A DNA stretch of 34,687 nt from an uncultured Lachnospiraceae bacterium (GTDB lineage Bacteria > Bacillota > Clostridia > Lachnospirales > Lachnospiraceae). The DNA lies in contig CAJUFL010000043.1 of NCBI GenBank assembly GCA_910585605.1, positions 1-34,687 on the forward strand, in the 5' to 3' direction. Within the stretch, counting starts at the first letter, position 1. Every line of letters begins with the position of its first letter. The notes below the pieces were generated by a model. It did no database searches. It was not told the origin of the DNA and saw only the letters and a list, made by a program, of their open reading frames with translations. The translations under genes were made by a program, and so were the position numbers. Below are positions 1 through 11,300 of the stretch, piece by piece.

Positions 1-928
1 GTATTGAATTTTCAAGGTGCATAAGCGAAAAATATGTGCGAAGTTTGAGTAAATATTTTGTATGAGTAATTCCCAGCCCCCGAGAAAATGAGTATATTTG
101 CCCATCTCTCACTTTACCACATAAACAATAATTGTTATTTACTGCAATAACATAATACTCATCCGGTAATCCTTGCTGTCTTTGCTCCAATGTTTTACCA
201 ATAAAGTCAAATCCTTCTTCTGTAAGCCCACTAAACGGAAAAGTAAGCAGTCTTTTATCCGGCTTTATAAAATATTTAAGACACCAAATAAAATCCTCAT
301 GGATTTTGCATTTTAATAAATCTTCATATTCTTTGACAACAATATTCTTTTTTTCATTTCCAATATGTAATTGTGTACAAAGTTTCCTTATTTCATTTTT
401 CTTTTCATCTACATGTTTTTCAATATCTATCTGCTCCCTTTCACTTTTATCATATGTTTTAACTAAATTTTTCCTTAATATGACTAACCAATTCATCACT
501 CTAAAAAGTACAAAAATCATAAATATAATGAAAAAATAATAAAATAGTAACTTTTTATCCCTTTCCGAAATAACATACGGTACACATCTTCTTACCTCTT
601 TATTTCCGTTTTTTACCGCAACATAAATTGTATCAAATTGCTTTACTTCAGGATATTTTGATATTCTATTAACATAATCTAATCCATTTATCTTATAAGA
701 TATCAATATCTCTGTATAAGTCAACAAGGGTTCTGTTTTTCCCATTATAATTGTTTTTTCCCTTTTTTCCATAACCTGTGCAGCAACCACATCATAACTT
801 GCTTTATTTAACTTATAATATAAATAATCAAATTGCTGTGCGAACATTTTGATATACAAATCAATTATAATGAATATAATTACACCTGTGTATATAAACT
901 TTTCTAATCCCTGTCTAGTATTTTTCAT
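1..928 (-). CDS. Membrane protein, DUF3592-like, with possible SUKH-like C-terminal domain; immunity candidate (partial)
   Basis: The reading frame opens at ATG 928 (MKNTRQGLEKF) and stays open for 309 codons to the window edge, so the C-terminus is not visible. A GGAGG lies 12 nt before the ATG. Visible layout: a membrane helix at about residues 12-28; an extracytoplasmic beta-type segment with the pattern ISYKINGLDY...FDTIYVAVKNGN, typical of DUF3592-like proteins; a second helix at about 135-155; a charged coiled segment; then a cytoplasmic part containing GLPDEYYVIA and GQIYSF, which recalls SMI1/KNR4 (SUKH) immunity domains. SUKH proteins are known to neutralise RHS and other polymorphic toxins; the assignment here rests on pattern only. 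The gene lies directly behind a broken RHS tip and has a layout like that of the small gene at 1429-1929, so it is probably an immunity gene kept after its toxin tip was lost. Confidence 0.6.
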   Translation of the reverse strand, partial: MKNTRQGLEKFIYTGVIIFIIIDLYIKMFAQQFDYLYYKLNKASYDVVAAQVMEKREKTIIMGKTEPLLTYTEILISYKINGLDYVNRISKYPEVKQFDTIYVAVKNGNKEVRRCVPYVISERDKKLLFYYFFIIFMIFVLFRVMNWLVILRKNLVKTYDKSEREQIDIEKHVDEKKNEIRKLCTQLHIGNEKKNIVVKEYEDLLKCKIHEDFIWCLKYFIKPDKRLLTFPFSGLTEEGFDFIGKTLEQRQQGLPDEYYVIAVNNNYCLCGKVRDGQIYSFSRGLGITHTKYLLKLRTYFSLMHLENSI

Positions 929-949
929 ATAATCTCTAATCCTCCAATG

Positions 950-1410
950 GTATTCCCTGTATCCCCAGTCACATTTTCCTGTGACAGCAGTCCCTTCCCG
1001 TAAAGATAATAAGTAGTCTCCTTCCGTTATCCTGCCTTGCAACACCTGACTAAGCTCCGGCTGCCTGTTTACCACATACTCTGTCCTCTTTGTTCCCGTT
1101 GTCACCGCTGTCCGGTTATTCTCGACATCATACTCATAACTGATATCCCCTGCCTTTATCAGACGGTTGCGGCAGTCATAGACAAACTCTTCCATTTTTC
1201 CCTGTAACGATCCATATGTCATCTTTGCCGTGGCAGTCCCTGTAAAATCCAGTTCCCTGCTGTAGAGTTATTTTACTTCGGTAATATTGCCGGATGCATC
1301 ATAGCTGTATTCCTGCTGATTAGTAATTATATTCTTACGCTTATCAAAATAGATAGGCAACACCTGCATTATTTCCTATTTCTGTGTCATATTCATTCCG
1401 AGTGTTTTCT
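950..1410 (-). pseudogene. RHS tip fragment, decayed
   Basis: This stretch is a degraded copy of the part of the large RHS gene lying at about 2644-3103. Shared peptide words include EYSYDASGNIT, EFVYDCRNRL, NNRTAV, GTKRTEYVVN and QPELSQ. Damage is clear: an in-frame TAA follows NITEVK; 24 codons are missing between two copies of an ATGAC-TATG word (MTYDAN...MTYGP in the intact gene is MTYGS here); and 11 nt are missing in the ITDGERVETTYY region, shifting the frame. Only a blurred trace of homology remains upstream (ENTRNEYD). The fragment ends around SQENVTG, before the conserved DPFGL junction, so it carries no toxin tip, and the next gene starts about 20 nt later. It looks like the remains of an older RHS 3' end displaced by the present one. 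Confidence 0.85.
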
Positions 1411-1428
1411 ACCTATATCAGAATAATT

Positions 1429-1929
1429 TTAATGCCACCCTAAAGTACGCTTTATATCATTCATATCTGCTTCATAAAATAATGGATAAAGCAATAAGAA
1501 CATAATTATAATGATAAATGCTATTATAATCCACCTTACATCATACTTATTTAGATTATCAATAATAATTTTCCCAAGTATCATTATTGCAATTAACCAC
1601 AATATCATCCCCGGTATTTCCAAATCTTTTCTCCAATATATTTTAGTTCTTACCGCAATACTCCCATTTGTGGCAATTGTCAATTTATCACCTATTTTAT
1701 CTTTTACTCCCCTTCTCACGATTATCTTTTGTGATATATCATATTTAGTATATTGTACAACTGCTATATTACATTTTCTTCTAAACAGTGCACACTCATC
1801 AAACCAAAGAATTTCTGCCTCTGTACAATACTTCTTCCACAAAAAGTTCTTTCTTATTATTAGATCCTCAAAAATATATACATTGAACACTGTTATTAAA
1901 CAAACAAATATTACACTAATTATTCCCAT
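1429..1929 (-). CDS. Small membrane protein, probable immunity protein for the RHS tip
   Basis: This 166-residue protein starts inside the end of the RHS gene: its ATG at 1929 overlaps the RHS stop by 10 nt, and an AAGGAGG sits about 4 nt upstream, so the two should be translationally coupled. It has an N-terminal helix (about 2-19), an extracytoplasmic beta-rich segment of about 75 residues containing VKDKIGDKLTIATNG, then two helices (about 107-124 and 131-149) and a short charged tail. The middle part resembles the DUF3592 pattern (GDxVTVxYxP-like). Immunity genes lie immediately after RHS tips, which is the main ground for the functional call; no catalytic motif is visible. A membrane location would suit protection against a toxin acting on or in the membrane. 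The DNA is much more AT-rich than the RHS body, as is usual for exchangeable tip-immunity modules. Confidence 0.7.
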   Translation of the reverse strand: MGIISVIFVCLITVFNVYIFEDLIIRKNFLWKKYCTEAEILWFDECALFRRKCNIAVVQYTKYDISQKIIVRRGVKDKIGDKLTIATNGSIAVRTKIYWRKDLEIPGMILWLIAIMILGKIIIDNLNKYDVRWIIIAFIIIIMFLLLYPLFYEADMNDIKRTLGWH

Positions 1930-2303
1930 TTTTCCTCCTTTTTCTCCTCTAAGAATTCATACATACTATTCATTGCATCTGAAAAATCTGAAATAATACC
2001 AAATACAGCATCTTGTATCCAGTCTGCCAATGCCATATTACCTATAGTCATTACTAAACCTGTAAATGCATCTTTAATAATAATATAGCTACTATCTATT
2101 TTAGCAAAATCATTCTCAAACACACCTTCCCAAGCTCTTCCAATTCCTACACCTATATCAGTGCAGTATGTCAATATACTTACGATTCCTATTCCTTCTC
2201 CCACACCAGGAATTTTTGAAAGAAAACCTCCAATAAAAGAACTAATTGTATTTATTTTTTCTAATAATACTAAAAACTCATGCCACTCATCATAGATGCT
2301 CTT
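1920..2303 (-). other. Variable C-terminal tip of the RHS protein (candidate toxin domain)
   Basis: This segment encodes the residues after the DPFGL junction, up to the stop codon. It is unlike the RHS body: AT-rich DNA, no YD repeats, and several glycine-containing hydrophobic stretches (for example TISSFIGGFLSKIPGVGEG and AFTGLVMTIGNMALADW) followed by a charged end (EFLEEKKEEKWE). No nuclease, deaminase, ADP-ribosyltransferase or peptidase signature is recognisable. The hydrophobic make-up and the membrane-bound neighbour suggest action at the membrane, such as pore formation; this is inference. Confidence 0.6.
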
Positions 2304-5300
2304 CGCCAACCCAAACGGATCCAGAAAACTCACCGGATTCCCTTCCACATAAGCATACCGGTTCAGACTACTAATCCTCTCCAACGTACCCGTCAGCACA
2401 TCCTGGTTGATGAACCTTTTAATATCCACATTATAGTAACGTGCCCTCATGTAATAGAGCCCATTTCCGTCTGTGGTCACACCAAACTGTCCATTATACA
2501 GGAACGGCACCGTATCGCTGTATTCTCCTTCCAGCAGTTCCCCGTAAGGAGTGTAATGATAGGAATACTTCACCTTTCCGTCCTGGTCCGTCACTGCCAT
2601 GGTGCTTCCCACGTTGTTGAAATGGTATGTCAGGTATCCTCCTGTCACGTTTTCCTGTGACAGCAGTCCCTTACCGTAGAGATAATACGTAGTCTCCACC
2701 CTTTCTCCATCCGTTATCCTGCTTTGCAGTATCTGGCTTAATTCCGGCTGGCTGTTTACCACATATTCTGTCCTCTTTGTTCCTATTATTACCGCTGTCC
2801 GGTTATTCTCGGCATCATACTCATAGCTGGTATCCCCTGCCTTTACCAGACGGTTCCGGCAGTCATAGACAAACTCTGCCATCTTTCCCTGTAACGGTCC
2901 ATAGGTCATGTTGCCGTCTTTGTCATATCTTATCTCTTCCCCGTTATACGTAAGCAGACGGTTGTTGGCATCATATGTCATTTCAGCACCAGCAACTGTT
3001 CCTAAATCTAACGAACCGCTCTCCAATACCTTAACCGCAGTTATATTCCCCGAAGCGTCATAGCTGTATTCCTGCCGGTTGACCACTGTCTCCCCGCACT
3101 TGTCAAGGATGGAAATGAGCCTGCCTGCTTTGTCATATGCCCTTGTCTCAATGGTTCCGTCAGGACGCTTTGTCTTCACCAGCCTTCCGTTCTCATCATA
3201 ACTGTAAACGGTCACACGGTCTTTCCAGTCCGTAACGGTTTTGATACTGCCGTTCCTGTCATAGGTATAGGTGACTGCTTTTCCGTCAGGGTATGTCAGC
3301 TTCACCAGATTGCCAAGCCTGTCATAGGTATACCCGATCTGATTCCCTGCCGCATCTTCATATGATGTTATCCTGTTCAGCCTGTCATACGTTCTGGTTA
3401 TCCGGCTGACCCTGTCCCCGGCAGTTTCCGTGACCGTCAATACATTATCATTTGCATCATATGCATACTCGATCACGCCTGCTTCATCGCTCTGTTTTAT
3501 AAGCCGCCCCAGGGCATCATATTCATAGGCTGTTTTCTGGTTCCGGCTGTTGGTCTTTGACGCCGCCAGATCCTTTGCATTATAGGTATATCTGACATGG
3601 TAGTCTTCCCCGATGATCTCATCCGTCAGGTTATTATTGAGGTCATACTGGTAACTGGTCACCCCTCCGTTTGGATTGGTCAGGGTCTCTATGTTTCCCA
3701 TGCTGTCATAGGCAGCACCAGCGGTATTCCCCATGGCATCCGTGGAGGATGCCAGATACCTGCCGCCCACGTAGGAATATGTGACCGCACTCCCTGTTCC
3801 TTCATTCATCTGCTTTATCAGGTTGCCCATGGCATCATAACTGTTTTTTGTCACACTGCCAAAGGCATCCGTGACCTCTGTGCATCTGCCAAGGCAGTCA
3901 TAGGCATAGCTTTCTGTTTTCACCCCTTTGGCATCATAGACCGCAGTCAGGCTGGAGTTAAGGTCATACTCCATCTGCCTTGTATTTCCCTCCCCGTCTG
4001 TCAGGGCGGTGACATTTCCAAGATTATCATATTCCATGGACAGGGATACATCCTCTTTTTCTGTATCCCCCTTCCTTATCATGGAAATGATCTGTCCCCC
4101 TGCATCATAGGCAAACTCGGTCACTCCGCCCTCTGCATCTGTGATACGGGTGCAGTTCAGGGCTTTGTCATAATCATACTTTGTCACGCCACCGTTGTAA
4201 TCTGTCTGTCGGACGATTTTCCTGTATTCATTATACTCTAATCTTGTAGAATTTCCCAGTGCATTTTCTACGGATGCCAGATTTCCGTCTTTGTCATATC
4301 CAAAGACAGTGGAATCTCCTGCACCGTCTGTCACCCTGGTGATCCTTCCGGCATCATCATAGGCAAGAACCGTCGTATTGCCATTTGCATCCGTCTGACT
4401 CTCCAACAGTCCGTTTTCATAATAGGTATACGTTATCTCTCCTCCATTGCCCTGCACCATGGACAGAAGCTGACTTCCCGCATTATAGCTGGCAGTCTGG
4501 ATGCCCTTAAGGGTATCCGTCAGGGAAATGGCATTTCCCGCCGCATCATAGACTGCCTCTGCCGTGGTCTTCCCATCAGGACAGGTAATCTTCGTTATGT
4601 TGCCGTTATCATCATACGTATAGGTAAATGACGTCCCGTCCGGATGTTTTTCCTCTGCCAGCCGGTCTTCCTCATCATAGATATAACTGGTAGTATTTCC
4701 CAATGCATCCGTCTTTGTCAGCATGTTCCCATAACCATCATAGGTATAGGATACTGTGGCTTTCCTGCCATCTTCCATGGCAACACTTTCCTCTGTCACC
4801 CTGCCGGATGCATCTACTTTATAATCCGTCCGGATCCCTGCACCGTCAGTGTACTGCACCACATTGCCGTTTGCATCATAGGCAAAGAAATGGGTATTTC
4901 CGCTGTAATCCGTCAGGGCATGGGGCATCCCTTTTTCATATGCATAGGAAATGGTCCCAAGTGCTGAGGTTTCCGTTAAAATCTGTCCATCCTCATTATA
5001 AGTATAGGAAGCCTTAAGCCCGTTACCTCCGGTAACAGACGCAAGCTGTCCCCCTTCATTATAGGCATAACGGATATCCGTTCCATCATTGCACCGCATA
5101 TGGGTCACACGTCCGCTGTCGTCATAGGAATAATCCGTTATCCTGCCCGTGGTCTCTTCTATTTTTACTATATTTCCGTTTTCATCATAACTGTAGCTTT
5201 TGCCTGTACCATCCGGATACCGGCAGCCTGTCATCTTATAATAACGGTTATATGCATATTCCGTAACCCCGCCGATGGCATTGACATATCTAAGCCCCTG

Positions 5301-8300
5301 CCCGTATCTGTCAGACACTGCCTGTTCTGTCGTTCCGTCCGGGTTGGTCATGGTAACGGATGTTGTCCCGCTGTCAGCATCCTCTGTATAAGCAAATCTT
5401 GTCAGCTTATCCTGGTTTCCGTTTACTGTCTGGGATAATACCCTTCCAACTTCATCATAAGTATTTTCTACATATACAGAGTCCTCTCCCTCTTTTCCTT
5501 TTATAATATGTCCCTGTCCGTCATATTCATAGACCAGTCTTTTCCCGCTTTTACTGGTCAGGGCTGTCATACAGTTATTTTCATATTCCAATACTGTCTT
5601 GTGTCCTGCTGCATCGGTGACACTGACAATCTGCTCTTCCTCATCATAGGCAGCTGTAATGGTTTTTCCTGTTGCTTTGTCCGTGATTGTCAGTAAATCC
5701 TCCGACTTCTGTATAACTACTTTCCTGCCATCTTCTGTCTGATAACCTGTTAACGTCCCGCTTTTGTCAAATTGATACTGTTCCTGGCCCGAAAACAGGG
5801 TATAACCATCCTCATTCTTAACAATATAGCACTGTTTGGAATCACTCCCCGCCTGATAGTAGGTACGTTCCAGCATGGAGTCGTCCTCTAATATAATCGT
5901 ATTCCCATCAACTGTTCCGCAGACCGTATCCGCTGTTTCCTCCGATTCTGCAAAATACAGCATTTCATAAGGATTAGGATGAAGAATGACCATGGAACCA
6001 TTCCGTTCCAGCTTCATCTCATAATTATGATACCAGCCTTTTCCCAGCTCACCTGCCGCTTCTGTATACAATGAATTGTAATTCATGTCAAAAAACAGTT
6101 CAGTACCACCGGATACTGCTGCAACCCCATGGTTCACCGTAAAGGCACCTGTCATCAGGTCAATGGGATCCTTAACTTTTTGGGAAGAGGAATCGGTTGC
6201 AGGCGTCCTATTATTTTCAGTATTCTTGTTTTCAGTATCCCGATTTTCATGTGTCACAGTTATACTGGTAAATGACTTCTGGAGATGTCCTCTGACTGGC
6301 TGTATCGTAACCTCCATATCTGTGTTATTGACCTTCAATTCATGTAAATATTCTGTCAATAAAGGATAATACTCCCTGTCAGAATCGCCCTGTGCATTAA
6401 ATGTGAATGCAAATGTCCCATACAAAACCCGCTTAGGTTTAAAAAGAGAGGCATTTAAAGTATCACCTGTCTGTAGGGAAAAACCGGAATCCGTATTTCC
6501 ATCATTTGGATCATAATAATCAATCCCTGAATCATTTTCTATAACGATTCTATCCTCTTTACCATCTACGTCCAAAACCACTACGCTTTTTGTACTTATA
6601 TTAGCATTATCATATTTTCCAAAACTTGTAGTCACATTATGATAATCCATATCCGATTCATTTTTCAGCTGGAACTGAACATAGTATGTTTCACCAATAT
6701 ACGCAGATTCTTCAGGAAAAACGTACAAATGCAGGCCTTTTCCCACCGTAACATCCAGCTTTCTTTCAGAAATCATTGTTTTATGAACCCGCAGATCGAA
6801 GGGCTGCATGACTGCATTCAATTCTACCTTTAACGGATAACTACCTGTCTTACTGCCGCTCACATACCATGTATGGCTTTTCTGTTCTCCCCCCTTTAAA
6901 GTTCCGATTTCCCAGTCAACACTGTTCTTCCCTTTCTTCTTCATCACCGCTGTTTCCAGACCGTCCGGAAGGTTAAGGCTTGCTATTGCATCCTCCAGGC
7001 GGAACTCCTCCCCTGCCTGGTTACAGATGGTAACCTCCACTTCATAGATATTTTTCATCCACGATATCGTTACCGGCACAATTCTGGTAATCATAATAAC
7101 AGGTTTGGACGGATCATCCGAAACATTCGAAACCGTTACACTTTCCGATTTTTTAGACTTTTCATCAGATGTCTCCGCGGGCAGGATCATGTATGCTCCA
7201 TCGTGGTAATAATATGTTGTACTCGGTTTCTCGCTGTTTATGGAAATACTAGTCCCTATCTTATCCTTTCCAAAGTCCAGTTTCACATCATATTGAAATA
7301 CAACCTGGTTTTCTTTAGGATCAATCCCTGCCTTCTTCATCTCTTCATATGTCATTTCTTTAGTCGTAAATGATGCCTCAACAAATTCCCCCTTCTCAAG
7401 ATCGATGACAATCTCACTCTTTTCTCCTTTCTTTACAGTAACCTCAGTACTATATGGCTGGTATCCTTCCTTATATGCCGCAATCTGGTAAGTTCCTTCA
7501 CCAACCGGCATCGTCAGCTTTCCCCGGTTGTCTGTCTGGGGATCCACGCTGTTATGGCATGCACGTCCATTCATACAAAGTGCCACATCCGCATTGGGAA
7601 CCGGCTTCCCGCCTGACATCACTGTCACATCTACTGTCCCGCTGTCCTTTCCCACTGTGATCATGGTAGCTGCCGTGGTCTCATTGCCGCTGTGATCCTT
7701 CACCAGCAGTTCAATCCGGTATGTTCCCGTCGCCATATATGTATATTCGCAGTTCTGTCCGTATACTACATCTCCGTTGCCCATATCCCAGCGGTAAGAT
7801 GCAATCCCATCATTATCCTTACAGTCACCAGCAGAAAGGGAAATCGCAACATCCTTAGCCGCAAACATTGGCGGCAGTCCCGCCACTTCCGGACTTTGCA
7901 CATCTTTATCAACCGCCTGGCCGCTGATAACTGATGCCGTAACATTTCCATAACGGTCATACAATAACAGCTGATATACATATTCCTCCTTGGGAGAGAT
8001 TTCTTCCTCATAATAATGATTTTTACTTCCCTGTCTGATAGTCAATGCATCCCAAAAAGGATCCTGCTCCTGTTCCAACGCAGCCTCATACCTGCTCTTC
8101 GTCATTCTCTTAATCTTAAAACCTGCATAGTCTGCCTCCTTTACCTCATCCCATTCCAGCCGGATTGTCCAGTTGCCCGGTATCAGACAAAAATTACTGA
8201 TGACTGGTCCGTCCAGATCAAGAATATACGTTAAAATCAAATCTTCGCTACGGTTTCCGCTCCTATCCTCCGCCTGGTATAGGACATCATAATTTCCTGA

Positions 8301-11300
8301 CAGCAGACCGGTTTTATCCCATGGCAGCTCACAATCTCCTGTCTGTCTGTTTACGGTCTTCTCCCCGATTGCTATCCAGTCTGAAGTACCTGTCTGCCGA
8401 TAATATGCCCTTACCTTTTCTACTTTCTCATTATCCCAGTACTCTATTTTCAACGGTGCAGATATTCCCAGCACTCTGTTCTTCGCATATACCTTACTAA
8501 TCACAGGTTCTACGGTATCCTGCCTGGTCTTTACCGTTATATCCTCGGTTGCCAGTCCCCGGATCCCCTCTTTGTCATATGCAGCAATTCGGAAGCTGTA
8601 TTCCCGTTCACTCTCCAGACGGTTCACTGTCAGACTATCAGCATATGTTCTTACGCCCCATTGGTATTTGTCGCCAATCTTTTGCTCTACAACATAATAT
8701 GCTGCATCCTCTTCTGTCTCCCATGATAAGTGAACCGAAGTAATATCCGCTGTTGCAGACATAAGCTTTACCGGCTCTATTCCCGCAACATGAATCCGGC
8801 AGGTCTTAACCGCTTCCGTTTCATTGCCGCAATGGTCCACTGCGACGATATGAAGGTCATATACGCCTTTTCTGTTATCTACAGAAAATGTAAAATCCTC
8901 CGTGCAGGATGTGGCATATTCTCCAATGGTAACCCTGTATATCTCAACGCTCTGCTCTCCCTCCTTCGTCAGATATGCATAAATACTGCTCAGCCCGCTG
9001 TTATCGCTGGCTGTCACTTTGATATCTACTTCTTCGTTAAAAATGTCTCCCGGAATGCTATAGGTTATCTCATCAATAGTCGGTGGTATACTCTCTTTTA
9101 TCGTCTTAACCGAAATTTTTTCTGTCTTCTCCCCTGCCGTCCCATACCGGCTGTACGGGATAATATAATACTGGTATGTGCTGCCGACACTTACACCTTT
9201 ATCCACATAGCAAACAGCCATCCTGCTATCATTAGAAAACGTTTCAATCAGAGTTCCCCCACGATATAATCCATAGTAAGAACAGCCCGCATGACCGCTT
9301 TGTTCAAAAGATATTGTATTATATCCGTTTTCTGAAATCACACTGAATTGCTCCGGTGCTTCCGGCGGAAGGTCTGCCATCACGGTTTTGACAGATTCTT
9401 CTGACCGGTTTCCGGCTGCATCTACTGCTGAAACCCCGAATTGATAAGTCCTTCCATATTCCAGCCCTGTTTCGCTATAGTATGGTCTGCCAATATGTAC
9501 ACATTTTGTTATCTGATTATTGTTATGATCCTGATAGGAAACATATGCATTCTCCTGAACACTCGCAATCTCTTCCCCATCCTTTGTAATAATGTAATGA
9601 TCTACATAGCTTTCCTGATCCTGATATGCACCGTTACAGTTAATCCTGATTTCGTCGCCTGCCACGCGGAACTCCGGACTTCTCCTATATGCAGGGGGAT
9701 TTTCATCTGCCGGTGTTGTCACCTCCAGCACTTCACTTCTGTCCGATTCGTTACCAGCTCCATCCACAGCAGTCAGGTTGTAGCGGTAGGTCACATTTTC
9801 ATTCAGAATGATATCCGTATAAGCGGTATCTCCTGTTTTACCGACATACAGCCCATTTCTGTATATCTTATAGCGGTACACCTCCATGTTATCTTCCGAC
9901 TCATCCCACTTCAGACTCACAGAATAACAATTTTTCCCGGTACAGGTTAAGTTTTGCGGCACCGTCGGTTTTTCATAATCCTCATAACCGAGGATCAGTT
10001 CATTGGCGATATCTTCCTTTTCCCTGTTCAGGGTATAGCAGTTCAGCTTATTCACCAGAACCGCCCTGTTTAATCTGGAATCTGACCCATAAAATGTAAT
10101 ACCTGCCCGGTCCGTCGGTGTCGCATCCGGTTTCATAAAAGTAATGGTATGGCTGCCTGATGGCAGGAATGCATATTTCTGACTTTCTGTTGAATAGTAT
10201 GAAGACACGTCATTAAAATTACCTGTAATATATATATTACCTGCCGTCATATAATCGGAATCCGAGGTCTTAACCTGTACCTCCATATCCTGTGCTTCTA
10301 TGATATCGCCCTCATTTTTCATCACAATTTTCTGGTTCATATATAATGTGTCTGTATGCAGTCCTCCACCCGAAAGGACTGTCTCTGCATCCACCGTAAT
10401 GTTCCCAGCATAAATATGGTATCCACAAAGATCCGTTTTTCCGTTTATAGACAGATCGCCTTCAATCGTCACATCCCCAGACAACGTTGACTGTTTTACA
10501 GTCAAATCCCCCTTAAAATGATGTCCGGAAATGTTGTCCAAATCCTGAAGTGTCAGACTATAAAACTGGTAATTTAACTTTTCCGGTAACAGGAGCATAC
10601 CATCAACCTGAATGGGAAGTTCAATCTCCACCTCCGATTCATTGGTAATTTCCAGATTCCCCACCTGCATTCGGATGCTTTTAGATACCCCCGTGACAGA
10701 CTGTTTTTTTGTTCCTGTCAGGCACAAACCGGTTCCGCAAAAAATCGTTTCCTCAGCAGAGGAATAGACAGAGCCTACGGATCCTTCTATATTCATATTA
10801 CCAGATAAAGAGACTGTTCCCTTTGTCATATTCTTTAAAGAATGCGTGATAAAAATTGCATACCAGTCCCCGCCTATGGTGATCCTGTCATTCTCCTGCT
10901 CCATTATAATATCTATATTAGAGCGTTCCAGCTGCACCTCACCCGTTGTCCAGTCCCGATATGCACAGTTTAAGTCTCCCTTTACAATCAAATGTCCCCC
11001 ATTGATACACAGGGTGCCTCCTTCCGCATAAAAGTCACCATTAACGGTAAGGGTATGACCATTCAAATCCAGAGTCCCTCCGGCTAAAATCAAGTCCTCG
11101 TCATACACCATATCCTGTTCTAAAGTATACCCTTCAATTCCTTCCCATATATACGAATAGGACTGATTCCTGATAGTATGGATAACCGTTCCCTCCGTAG
11201 CACGTGTCATCCCTCCGTTTCCATTAGAAACATAAAGAATCTCAAGGCAGGACTCTTTATTCTCAACCGTAACCTTCTGTATACCTTCACTGCCGGAGGT

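Noticed and set aside
306..539. Plus-strand 77-codon frame
   Set aside because: It lies opposite a continuous 309-codon minus-strand gene with sensible membrane and soluble segments, and is mostly Phe/Ser low complexity.
3597..4241. A 214-codon open frame on the plus strand opposite the YD-repeat region, with many smaller ones along 2280-12410
   Set aside because: They are frames opposite a repetitive, strongly coding minus-strand gene, without ribosome binding sites or plausible protein composition.
2545..5650. Regular short DNA repeats (TCATA-rich words about every 60-70 bp), CRISPR-like at first sight
   Set aside because: The periodicity follows the YD amino-acid repeats of the RHS protein; the units vary in sequence and length and are entirely coding.
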